7,005 nucleotides of DNA, taken from contig CANJJY010000244.1 of the NCBI GenBank assembly GCA_947474445.1, positions 1 to 7,005 on the forward strand. Reading direction: 5' to 3'. This stretch comes from Oligoflexaceae bacterium (lineage in GTDB: Bacteria; Bdellovibrionota_B; Oligoflexia; Oligoflexales; Oligoflexaceae). A model generated the notes under the pieces. That model saw only the letters and a program-made list of their open reading frames with translations. It did no database searches and was not told where the DNA came from. The position numbers and the translations under genes were made by a program. Positions 1 through 6,534 of this stretch are shown here, piece after piece. Each line of letters opens with the position of its first letter. Position 1 is the stretch's first letter.

Positions 1-303
1 GAAAAGGAAAAAGGCGAGGGTACGGCGCGCTTCGTCGAAAGACGCTACGGACGCTACGAGCGATCGATCACGATGCCCCAGGACGTATCGAGCGAAGGGG
101 GTGAAGCTCAGTATGTCGATGGAGTGTTACGCGTCGCCGTTCCCAAATCACCGGAAGCCCGTCCGCAAAAAATTCGCATCAGTGACGGTGGTTCAAATAT
201 TTTGAGTCGTCTGGCGAATAAAATATCGGGCGCTAAGGATTCGACTCATTCCGTTGATACGAAAAGTAGAAGTGAATCCGACTCACCGTCGACGATTCTA
301 TAA
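1..303 (+). CDS. Small heat-shock protein (Hsp20/alpha-crystallin), C-terminal part
   Basis: The reading frame is open from the first base to the TAA at 301-303, giving 100 visible residues; the true start lies left of the window. The visible part begins inside the alpha-crystallin domain. The stretch ERRYGRYERSITMPQDV (visible residues 13-29) matches the usual 'ER.FG.F.RS..LP' segment, and the family hallmark follows as YVDGVLRVAVPK (residues 38-49). The core ends in KIRIS (57-61), whose I-x-I is the motif that family members use to dock between subunits. Proteins of this family are ATP-independent cytoplasmic chaperones that hold unfolding proteins in oligomers. About 39 residues follow the I-x-I motif, rich in Ser, Asp, Lys and Thr and probably disordered; most bacterial Hsp20 proteins end soon after the motif. 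An internal ATG at 73 is in frame but falls in the middle of the domain, so it is not the start. The family call is secure; the substrate and regulation cannot be seen. Confidence 0.93.
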   Translation, partial: EKEKGEGTARFVERRYGRYERSITMPQDVSSEGGEAQYVDGVLRVAVPKSPEARPQKIRISDGGSNILSRLANKISGAKDSTHSVDTKSRSESDSPSTIL

Positions 304-350
304 TCCGTGATTGACGGGCCAGCCAGCGAGCTTGGCCAGAACGCATCAAA

Positions 351-384
351 GCCGCTCTCTCCGGGGGAGAAAGCGGCTCTTTTT
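351..384 (+). terminator. Intrinsic terminator after the Hsp20 gene
   Basis: The arms 351-362 and 366-377 pair over 12 positions with one C-A mismatch, around a GGG loop at 363-365. The 3' arm runs directly into TCTTTTT (378-384), so this is a standard Rho-independent terminator for the + strand, 48 bases after the Hsp20 stop. The GH6 gene converges on it and ends at 415. Read on the - strand the same stem is followed by only TTT, so it may stop that transcript weakly as well. Confidence 0.85.
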
Positions 385-414
385 ACCGCGTGTGCCATCA
401 GGGGAACCGAGCGC

Positions 415-2034
415 TTAAAGACTGGGGGAAGCCCTGAGGACCATCGATCGAAAGTGATCGGGTAGCCATTCTCCAGCTTCTGGGGCTTCCGCCCAGCTAT
501 CGACGGATCGACAGTTTGGATCAGAGCGCGCCGCTGATCGATCGGTGATGCCGTCCGATTCACCCGGAGGTTTGACCCATATATAGGCGTCGATTCCTGC
601 CGCTGGCGCGATGCGCGGCCTTTCACCGATGGCAGCTTCCTTGATATTGCACCAGCTGCCCCAGACGCTGCGAGATTTCAACTGCCCGTTTCGGCCGGTA
701 TCGATTACGAAGTGCGTGTTCTTGAGGCCGGCAGCGGCGAGATCCTGAGCCATGAGACGGGCAAACGTCAACTCGTCGCGTGCTGGATTTCCCTGGTAAT
801 AGGACTCAGGATTGGGATCGGGCTGCCCGATGGCGAGCGGACTGTAGTTGGAAACGTTACTGGCGAAGCCACGGATCAATGTGCTGCCGCCGGCGAGATC
901 GAGCACTTCTTTGAAGACGGCGGCTATCGCTTTGCGATTTTGGTCCCAGCCGAGCCAGCCGCCGTGAGCCGCATCGAGGTAAAGTGCGGTATGGGCCATC
1001 GCCAACTTTTTGATCGCATAGGCGACGCCTTCCTTGTAGAGAGGCACGGCTTTGATGCACTTAGGGTGACCCGCATCGACATTGGTCGCCAAGTTACCGA
1101 GACTGTCCGGTTCGATAATGGCCACGATGCGCAGATGCGCGTATTGCCGGAGGAGATCCGCGAGTGGATCGATGTAGAGACGCTTGTACTTTTCGAGACC
1201 TTGATCAGCCGCTGTCAATTCTCCGGCTGAGGCACTAGCCGCACAATCTCGTTCGGGGAGATTATAGACGACGATAGTCGCGAGAGTTTTTTTCTGGGAC
1301 CTTTGTTGCTCGGCAGCGGCGGCGGCGAGATAAGCTCGGGCGCCTTCAAGGGCCGCGATCCGGTCGATCCAGAAGGCTGTACTGACACTTTGCAGTTTCT
1401 GCATTTTGGCCGCGATCTCGGTGGGTTCTTTCGCTGCCGATGATTTGACCGCAGCCGCGTATCTGGGATTGACGAAGAGATTCATGTCTTTAAAGGGATT
1501 GTCGACCGTTCCACCACCGCTGGGCTCCTGCGTGGGATCGCCACTTCCCGGCTTTTGCAGGACGGTGTGAATTTCTAGTTCTGAGGTTTCGCGCAGAGCT
1601 ACTTCGCCCACCGGTGTTTCGGTCCCATCGGCGGCGATCTGGCAAACCTTGATCAGAGCCAGGTATTTAGTTTGATAGATCAGATGCTGTCTGTCTCGTT
1701 CGGCCGAGCATGACTCATAAGGGGTGTTGCCCGCGTCGTCGGTATAGACCAGACCTATTGTATAGGTGCCATACTCCAGCTTGAACGAAAGGTCTTCCAG
1801 CCGACCGGTGAGATAAGCTTTGCGGGTAAAGGCCTTGTCAAAGGCTGCATAGCTTGGGGTCGACCGTTTCACGGCGATCTGCACTTTGTCCCAGGCAGGC
1901 GATCCTGCAGGGGTTTTTAACTCGTCGAGGAAGAAATTGGATATTTGTGGGCTGCGTCGATGATCCGATCGCGAACTGTGACAAGCCTGAGCCAGGAGTC
2001 CAAGGAGGACTGATGCAGCCAAGATCCGTTTCAT
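415..2034 (-). CDS. Secreted glycoside hydrolase family 6 cellulase, probably cellobiohydrolase type
   Basis: This 539-residue enzyme is predicted to hydrolyse beta-1,4-glucan with inversion, outside the cytoplasm. Residues 1-17 are a signal peptide (Lys-Arg, then a hydrophobic run) ending LAQA-C18; this could be a loose lipobox or an A-Q-A signal peptidase I site. Residues about 22-160 form a domain I do not recognise, followed by a Gly/Ser/Pro linker (about 161-180). The GH6 domain covers about 182-539. Landmarks are VVYNLPERDCAAS with D263, IEPDSLGNL with the predicted proton donor D310, YLDAAHGGWLGW (352-363), and WVKPPGESDG with D494. C264/C326 and C462/C508 stand where fungal Cel6A has its two disulfides. 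The loop between W486 and W523 appears as long as in fungal cellobiohydrolase Cel6A, as remembered, which favours exo-action over an open-cleft endoglucanase. The start is supported by GGAG (+ strand 2042-2045) seven bases upstream. It is a lone gene, convergent with Hsp20 and divergent from dps. Confidence 0.93.
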   Translation of the reverse strand: MKRILAASVLLGLLAQACHSSRSDHRRSPQISNFFLDELKTPAGSPAWDKVQIAVKRSTPSYAAFDKAFTRKAYLTGRLEDLSFKLEYGTYTIGLVYTDDAGNTPYESCSAERDRQHLIYQTKYLALIKVCQIAADGTETPVGEVALRETSELEIHTVLQKPGSGDPTQEPSGGGTVDNPFKDMNLFVNPRYAAAVKSSAAKEPTEIAAKMQKLQSVSTAFWIDRIAALEGARAYLAAAAAEQQRSQKKTLATIVVYNLPERDCAASASAGELTAADQGLEKYKRLYIDPLADLLRQYAHLRIVAIIEPDSLGNLATNVDAGHPKCIKAVPLYKEGVAYAIKKLAMAHTALYLDAAHGGWLGWDQNRKAIAAVFKEVLDLAGGSTLIRGFASNVSNYSPLAIGQPDPNPESYYQGNPARDELTFARLMAQDLAAAGLKNTHFVIDTGRNGQLKSRSVWGSWCNIKEAAIGERPRIAPAAGIDAYIWVKPPGESDGITDRSAARSDPNCRSVDSWAEAPEAGEWLPDHFRSMVLRASPSL

Positions 2035-2242
2035 GCTTCAACTCCGCACAACATTAGCAGCAACCGTGGGAAAGAGAAAGAGAATGCAAAGCTTAGAAAG
2101 GCGAGCCCTGGATGAGACACCCTAGAGCCCGCATCTTGACCATGAATGGTTTTACTCAAAAGCGTTGAAACCGGCTTGCTGTCCTCGAGCGAATTTAACT
2201 TTGATGCCTTCTATCGCAAGCGGGAGTAGCCCTCCGTTTAAG

Positions 2243-2271
2243 GTGAGCTGTGCCAAAATAATGTTTAATAT
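2243..2271 (+). promoter_or_regulatory. Weak candidate promoter for dps
   Basis: GTGAGC (2243-2248) and TAATAT (2266-2271) are 17 bases apart within an AT-rich stretch. The matches to the sigma-70 consensus are poor: 3 of 6 for the -35 box and 4 of 6 for the -10 box. If used, transcription would begin near 2278 and the hairpin at 2281-2308 would be at the very 5' end of the dps message. A promoter nearer to dps, or one read by another sigma factor, is equally possible. Confidence 0.2.
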
Positions 2272-2280
2272 TGAGTTCTT

Positions 2281-2312
2281 AGAATTCTCGGCGCCCGCCA
2301 GGAATTCTTTTT
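2281..2312 (+). terminator. Terminator-like hairpin in the dps upstream region
   Basis: AGAATTCT (2281-2288) pairs with GGAATTCT (2301-2308), the last pair being a G-U. After one C-A mismatch, GGC (2290-2292) pairs with GCC (2297-2299) around a four-base loop. The 3' arm runs into a T-tract (2308-2312, then CTCTT), so the shape is that of a + strand intrinsic terminator. The reverse strand lacks a T-run after the stem. No + strand gene ends upstream: the nearest is Hsp20, almost 2 kb away beyond its own terminator. The element lies about 90 bases before the dps start. It could be a leader attenuator, the end of a small RNA, or a 5' stabilising hairpin. The structure is clear on paper; its role is inference. 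Confidence 0.5.
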
Positions 2313-2390
2313 CTCTTCAGCGCAAGGCGGTGCTAAGCTGGGGGCTGGTTCGGCTGAACGCTGACTCCCTCTTGAATCGCCAAAGTGAAG

Positions 2391-2396
2391 AAAGGA
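2391..2396 (+). promoter_or_regulatory. Ribosome binding site deciding the dps start
   Basis: AAAGGA lies six bases before the ATG at 2403. An in-frame GTG at 2385 would add six residues, but it lies upstream of this site, has no comparable site of its own at the right distance, and would place AAAGGA inside the coding sequence. The ATG at 2403 is therefore preferred. Confidence 0.8.
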
Positions 2397-2402
2397 CTTG
2401 AG

Positions 2403-2873
2403 ATGAAGCCCATCAACATCGGCCTCGACGAAAAAGATCGGAAGGAAATCGCTCACGGACTCTCGCGCCTGCTCGCTGATACGTACACGCTCTATCTTCA
2501 AACGCACAATTTTCACTGGAATGTCACAGGTCCCCAGTTCCAAACTCTGCACCTCATGTTCGAAGGTCAGTACACAGAACTGGCGGCGGCGGTCGATGAA
2601 ATAGCCGAGCGCATTCGGGCTCTGGGCCTTCCAGCACCAGGCACGTACTCGGAATTTGCCGAATTGTCGTCTATCCGCGAAACCCGTGGCGTGCCGAAGG
2701 CAGAAGCCATGATCGAAATCCTCGTCGATGGACAGGAAGCCGTTATTCGCACGGCAAGGTCGGTTTTTCCAGCTGCGGATAAGGCGCACGATGAACCGAC
2801 AGCTGATCTCCTGACGCAAAGGATGCAGATTCACGAAAAAACGGCTTGGATGTTGCGCAGTATGTTGAGCTGA
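2403..2873 (+). CDS. dps: Dps-family mini-ferritin, ferroxidase and DNA-protection protein
   Basis: The 156-residue product belongs to the ferritin-like Dps family. These proteins form a 12-subunit shell in the cytoplasm that oxidises Fe(II) with hydrogen peroxide and stores the ferric iron, so limiting hydroxyl radical damage. The signature HNFHWNVTGPQF starts at residue 35. The ferroxidase ligands of E. coli Dps line up with H38, H50, E54, D65 and E69 (E54 in place of an Asp); W39 is the conserved Trp beside the first His. Length is normal for the family (E. coli Dps has 167 residues). The N-terminus is short and mixed in charge, without the long lysine-rich tail that E. coli Dps uses to bind DNA, so DNA binding is uncertain. 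It appears monocistronic, with a possible hairpin just after the stop and 174 bases before the next gene. In other bacteria such genes respond to peroxide or stationary phase; no OxyR, Fur or PerR box was recognised here. Confidence 0.95.
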   Translation: MKPINIGLDEKDRKEIAHGLSRLLADTYTLYLQTHNFHWNVTGPQFQTLHLMFEGQYTELAAAVDEIAERIRALGLPAPGTYSEFAELSSIRETRGVPKAEAMIEILVDGQEAVIRTARSVFPAADKAHDEPTADLLTQRMQIHEKTAWMLRSMLS

Positions 2874-2879
2874 AACCTC

Positions 2880-2899
2880 GGGGAAGGTGCCTTCCCCTT
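2880..2899 (+). terminator. Dyad after dps, possible terminator
   Basis: GGGGAAGG (2880-2887) and CCTTCCCC (2890-2897) form a perfect inverted repeat that can fold with a four-base loop and seven GC-rich pairs. It starts seven bases after the dps stop. Only TT then A follows, so it lacks a proper T-tract. It may be a weak or factor-assisted terminator, or an mRNA 3'-end protector. Confidence 0.45.
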
Positions 2900-3047
2900 A
2901 CCTCAGATCCCTATCTCTTCAGCAAGTTCCACACGATTCTCCCGGTTTGTGCCTACTTTTACCCATGGCATGGTCTCTTGCATTCATTCCTGAATTATTC
3001 TATCCCTCCTCTTGTACGTTTCTCCTTCCTAGAGCGAGTGCCAAACG

Positions 3048-6000
3048 ATGCCCATAACTAAAATCCCAACCTCGCTCGGAGTCTTGGAAAAGCCCAAAAA
3101 TATTCTGACAACCCCATTTCTGACAGTAGTCTTTTTGGGGGCTATGTTTATTCTCCTCGGCAATACCTTCGTGCTCTATCGCAATATGGAAATCGTTCGC
3201 GCCCATCAGCAAGAAATAGAGCGAAGCAATCGTTTTCTCGAAGAACTCGAAGTTACGATTTCCAATTTGAAGGACATCGAAACCGGCCAGCGCGGTTTTG
3301 CCCTCACTAGCAATGAGACTTTTCTCGCCCCCTACTACAGTGGGCTGCAGAGTGTCTTTGAACATTTGCGGCACCTCAAGCAAACCAAAAGACCTGGACT
3401 TGAATTGCAGGAGCGACTTCAGCTTCTTGAACAGAAGACGCAGGAATCAATCGCTTTTCAAGAGAGCGTCATTTCTCTGGTGAGGCAGAACAAACTGGCT
3501 CTGGCGCGCGAGGCCGTTGCTTCGGGTCGCGGAAAAGTCATCATGGATAGCATGCGGCAAGTCGTTGATGAGATCCGTGATGTGGAAAAAGATGCTTTGG
3601 CCAAAAGCTCTGTTGATGCCGAGCAGAGCTCTCTTCGCGTCGATCGCTTGTTTCTCTTCGTCGGCGCGACGATTCTGGTCCTCGGTACCCTTTGCTATCT
3701 TTTGCTCTATCGGAGTTTGACCCGTCAAGCGGCCGAGACCGAAAGACTCAAACATGAAACATGGATTAAATCGGGACTGGCCGATCTCAATGAGCGATTG
3801 CGCGGCATGCAAACGGTCGAAGGCATCGGGCAAAAGACCCTCGATTTCTTTTCACAGTTCGTAGAAGCTCAGTTTGGGCTCTTTTACATGCTGCGAGGCC
3901 AGAGTCTGGATGCCATCGCGCAGCTGGCTCCGACTCAGCTCGATCTCAGGGCGAGAAAGAATCTGTCTATCGGCGAAACCTTGGCCGGCGATGCCTTTCG
4001 CCAACAAAAGGTGATGCGCCTGACGCAAATTCCCGAGGGATACCTCAGGATAGGCTCAGGCCTCGGGGAAGCGAAGTTAGCCGAATTGCTTTTGGTCCCT
4101 ATTTCCTTCGAGGACCAGCCGATCGGTGTCCTTGAGATAGGCAGCCTGAACAGTTTTGATGAACTCGATCGCGATCTGATCGAGCGAGCTATGCCGGGGA
4201 TAGGAATCGGCCTGAGCGCGGCGCAAAGTCGCTTGGCTCTCCAAGATCTGCTGGAAGAGACGCAAAGACAATCGGAGGAACTCCAGGCCCAACAGGAAGA
4301 GCTGCGCATCAGCAACGAAGAGCTGGAGAATCAAGCGGAAACGTTACGATCATCCCAAGACAAACTTCAGCAGCAGCAAGAGGAGTTAAGGCAAATCAAT
4401 GAAGAGCTCGAGCAGCAGGCTCATGCCCTCGAAGCGCAGACGGCTCTCCTTAATGGACGAAACCAGGTCCTCGAAGAGATCAAAATCGAACTCGAACAGA
4501 AGGCGACCGCCCTCGAGAATGCCAGTCGCTACAAGTCTGAGTTTTTAGCGAATATGTCGCATGAACTGCGCACGCCTCTCAATAGTTTGCTTATTCTCTC
4601 GACGCTTCTCGCTGAAAACAAGGATGGTAACCTGACCGCCAAGCAAGTCGATTTTGCGCGTACTATCTATAAGTCGGGCAATGATCTCTTGGCTCTGATC
4701 AACGATATCCTCGATCTTTCCAAGGTCGAGGCGGGTAAGCTGCTCCTCCAGCCTGAAGATTTTGATCTGGAAGGACTGGCTCAGGATCTTCAGCGCGAGT
4801 TCGAACATGTCGCGCATGATAAGGGTTTGAATTTTATCATTGAACGTGATGCCAATATTCCTTTGAGCATTCGATCCGATAAACAGCGCGTCGAACAGAT
4901 CATCAAGAATCTTCTGTCGAATGCGATCAAGTTCACCAGTCGTGGCCGCGTGCGACTGCACATGTCCTATCGAGAAGGCAGCGAAAGTCCCCTGGCTTTG
5001 ACGGTCGAAGACACGGGGATCGGTATCCCCACAGATAAGCAAGATCTCATCTTCGAAGCTTTTGAACAGGTGGATCGCTCGACCAGTCGCGCTTACGGGG
5101 GGACAGGCTTAGGTCTGACCATCTCGCGTGAGCTGGCCCAGCTCCTCGGTGGTCACATTACCCTGGAGAGTCAGGCGGGCGAGGGGAGTCGCTTTACCCT
5201 CCATCTACCGCTTGCCATCCCGGAGGCGGTCGATCTTAAGAGGAAACTGATCCAGAAGAAGATCGAAGATCTACCGCAGTTGAAGTTTCCTCGCGCCGTT
5301 CCTCCGCCGGCCCCTTTTGCGATGGAAAAAGATGATGTCAAGCCGGGAGATCGCGTGGTGCTGATCGTCGAAGACGATGACGCCTTCGCCAAAAGCCTGG
5401 TGGAGATCGCCCACGAAGCCGGGTTTAAGACCTATCGCTGCAGCAGCGGTGAGGCAGCACTGGAAGCGACCCAGCAACAAAACTTCAGCGCCATCCTTCT
5501 CGATATCAAATTGCCCGATATCAGTGGGTTTGGAGTGCTCGAACGATTGAAGGCCCAGCAAAGAACTCGGCATATTCCCATCCATGTGATCTCGGGCGTG
5601 GATTATAGCCGCAACGCACTTAGTCTGGGAGCCGTGGGCTATTTGCTTAAGCCGGCCGCCAAGAGCGAGCTCGAAGGAGTCTTCAAACATCTCGAAGAGC
5701 TCATATCGCGGCAGGTGAAGAAGGTCCTCGTGGTCGAAGATGATGTGATCCAACGCGAGGCGATCAACCACCTGCTCGCCGGTAATGACATCGAATTGAT
5801 CGGCGCGAGTTCAGCGGCTGAAGCCCTGCAACGACTGTCTGAAAATGTTTTCGACTGCATGATCCTCGATTTGCGTCTTCCCGACCTCACTGGTTTTCAG
5901 CTCCTTGAAAAGTTGGAGGCGAACCAAGAGATCAGTCGGCCTCCCGTGGTGGTCTATACGGGGCAGGATCTGAGTCAGGATGATATCGAAAAATTGCGCC

Positions 6001-6533
6001 AGTACTCGGATAGCATCGTCATCAAAGGGGTGCGTTCACCGGAACGTCTATTCGATGAAGTGAGTCTGTTTCTGCACCGCGTCGAAACCCAGCTTCCTCC
6101 CGACAGCCAAGCTCTGCTGGAGAAATTGCGCAGCAGCGACGATCCTTTGATGGGAAGGCGCATCCTCGTCGTCGATGACGACATGCGCAACGTCTTTGCG
6201 ATGGCGAACGCCCTCAGCACCCATGGGATGAAGGTTATCGTCGCTAAGAATGGGCAGGAAGCTCTCGACAAGCTCGACCAGGACAGTTCGATCGAACTCG
6301 TCCTGATGGACATAATGATGCCCATCATGGACGGCTATGAAGCCATGTCACGTCTGCGAGAACTGCCGCGCCTGCGCCGTTTGCCCGTCATCGCTCTCAC
6401 GGCCAAGGCCATGAAAGGCGATCATGAAAAATGTTTGAAGGCCGGAGCCAATGATTATCTTCCAAAGCCGGTGAATCTCGAGCGCCTCTTGTCTTTGATG
6501 CGAGTATGGTTGCCGCGTCGTCACGAGGTATAG
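3048..6533 (+). CDS. Membrane hybrid histidine kinase: CHASE3-GAF-HisKA-HATPase-REC-REC-REC
   Basis: This 1161-residue sensor kinase autophosphorylates on His and can pass phosphate to three built-in receivers. In order: membrane segment about 22-44; CHASE3 sensor, presumably periplasmic, about 45-195, with the hallmark DIETGQRGF at 76-84; second membrane segment about 201-221; GAF about 245-395; Glu/Gln-rich coiled coil about 397-495 with an internal repeat; HisKA with H505 in SHELRTP; HATPase with N621/N625, DTGIGI (655-660) and GGTGLGL (684-690). REC1 (about 768-885) has D776/D777, phosphoacceptor D819, S849 and K868. REC2 (about 890-1010) has D898/D899, D941, T971 and K993. REC3 (about 1036-1155) has D1043/D1044, D1088, T1118 and K1140. 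All catalytic motifs are intact. An in-frame TAG at 3030 makes ATG 3048 the first possible start; its ribosome site is weak (GAG, 3036-3038). No clear promoter was seen in 2874-3047. The signal sensed is unknown. Confidence 0.96.
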   Translation: MPITKIPTSLGVLEKPKNILTTPFLTVVFLGAMFILLGNTFVLYRNMEIVRAHQQEIERSNRFLEELEVTISNLKDIETGQRGFALTSNETFLAPYYSGLQSVFEHLRHLKQTKRPGLELQERLQLLEQKTQESIAFQESVISLVRQNKLALAREAVASGRGKVIMDSMRQVVDEIRDVEKDALAKSSVDAEQSSLRVDRLFLFVGATILVLGTLCYLLLYRSLTRQAAETERLKHETWIKSGLADLNERLRGMQTVEGIGQKTLDFFSQFVEAQFGLFYMLRGQSLDAIAQLAPTQLDLRARKNLSIGETLAGDAFRQQKVMRLTQIPEGYLRIGSGLGEAKLAELLLVPISFEDQPIGVLEIGSLNSFDELDRDLIERAMPGIGIGLSAAQSRLALQDLLEETQRQSEELQAQQEELRISNEELENQAETLRSSQDKLQQQQEELRQINEELEQQAHALEAQTALLNGRNQVLEEIKIELEQKATALENASRYKSEFLANMSHELRTPLNSLLILSTLLAENKDGNLTAKQVDFARTIYKSGNDLLALINDILDLSKVEAGKLLLQPEDFDLEGLAQDLQREFEHVAHDKGLNFIIERDANIPLSIRSDKQRVEQIIKNLLSNAIKFTSRGRVRLHMSYREGSESPLALTVEDTGIGIPTDKQDLIFEAFEQVDRSTSRAYGGTGLGLTISRELAQLLGGHITLESQAGEGSRFTLHLPLAIPEAVDLKRKLIQKKIEDLPQLKFPRAVPPPAPFAMEKDDVKPGDRVVLIVEDDDAFAKSLVEIAHEAGFKTYRCSSGEAALEATQQQNFSAILLDIKLPDISGFGVLERLKAQQRTRHIPIHVISGVDYSRNALSLGAVGYLLKPAAKSELEGVFKHLEELISRQVKKVLVVEDDVIQREAINHLLAGNDIELIGASSAAEALQRLSENVFDCMILDLRLPDLTGFQLLEKLEANQEISRPPVVVYTGQDLSQDDIEKLRQYSDSIVIKGVRSPERLFDEVSLFLHRVETQLPPDSQALLEKLRSSDDPLMGRRILVVDDDMRNVFAMANALSTHGMKVIVAKNGQEALDKLDQDSSIELVLMDIMMPIMDGYEAMSRLRELPRLRRLPVIALTAKAMKGDHEKCLKAGANDYLPKPVNLERLLSLMRVWLPRRHEV
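4290..4421 (+). repeat. Duplicated heptad unit in the kinase coiled coil
   Basis: Residues 415-430 (QQEELRISNEELENQA) recur almost unchanged at 443-458 (QQEELRQINEELEQQA), an offset of 28 residues, exactly four heptads (84 bases). The two DNA copies differ at many codon positions, so the protein pattern is conserved rather than freshly copied. The unit lies in the helix joining GAF to HisKA, where heptad register passes the signal to the kinase. Confidence 0.75.
6525..6528 (+). promoter_or_regulatory. Ribosome binding site for the CheR gene, inside the kinase 3' end
   Basis: GAGG lies six bases before the GTG at 6535 and overlaps the last codons of the kinase. It supports the GTG as the true start of the CheR gene and fits translational coupling across the one-base gap between the kinase stop (6531-6533) and this start. 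Confidence 0.75.
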
Positions 6534-6534
6534 C

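Larger units (their letters stand above)
2035..2402. other. Divergent intergenic region between the GH6 gene and dps
   Basis: This 368-base stretch has no convincing gene. It should hold the promoters of both the cellulase gene (leftward) and dps (rightward). The part next to the cellulase carries a purine-rich run on the + strand (about 2068-2090) and that gene's GGAG ribosome site (2042-2045, read on the - strand). A short perfect dyad ACCAT-GA-ATGGT sits at 2139-2150. The segment 2254-2280 is AT-rich. A hairpin with a T-tract follows at 2281-2312. I found no strong sigma-70 promoter on either strand. A 78-codon open frame (2165-2401, +) crosses the hairpin, shows no recognisable protein features and is not annotated. 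Confidence 0.7.

Noticed and set aside
41..58. Tandem 9-base repeat GACGCTACG twice
   Set aside because: It encodes RRYGRY, the conserved Hsp20 segment where aromatic and Arg residues alternate; it is explained by protein constraint.
712..1230. 172-codon open frame on the + strand
   Set aside because: It lies wholly antisense to the catalytic domain of the GH6 gene, which has clear family motifs. It shows no recognisable domain and is a shadow frame.
2282..2307. Two GAATTC sites 20 bases apart, as possible cloning artefact or paired operators
   Set aside because: They are the two arms of the hairpin at 2281-2308, which together with the T-tract explains them better.
2165..2401. 78-codon open frame on the + strand upstream of dps
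   Set aside because: It crosses the terminator-like hairpin, overlaps the dps ribosome site, and its product has no recognisable features. Non-coding leader is the simpler reading.
2265..2834. 189-codon open frame on the - strand
   Set aside because: It is antisense to dps and has no coherent domain. The Dps reading is unambiguous.
2971..3003. Possible promoter before the kinase gene (TTGCAT and TATTCT)
   Set aside because: The boxes are only 12 bases apart and no better-spaced pair was found, so no promoter is claimed.
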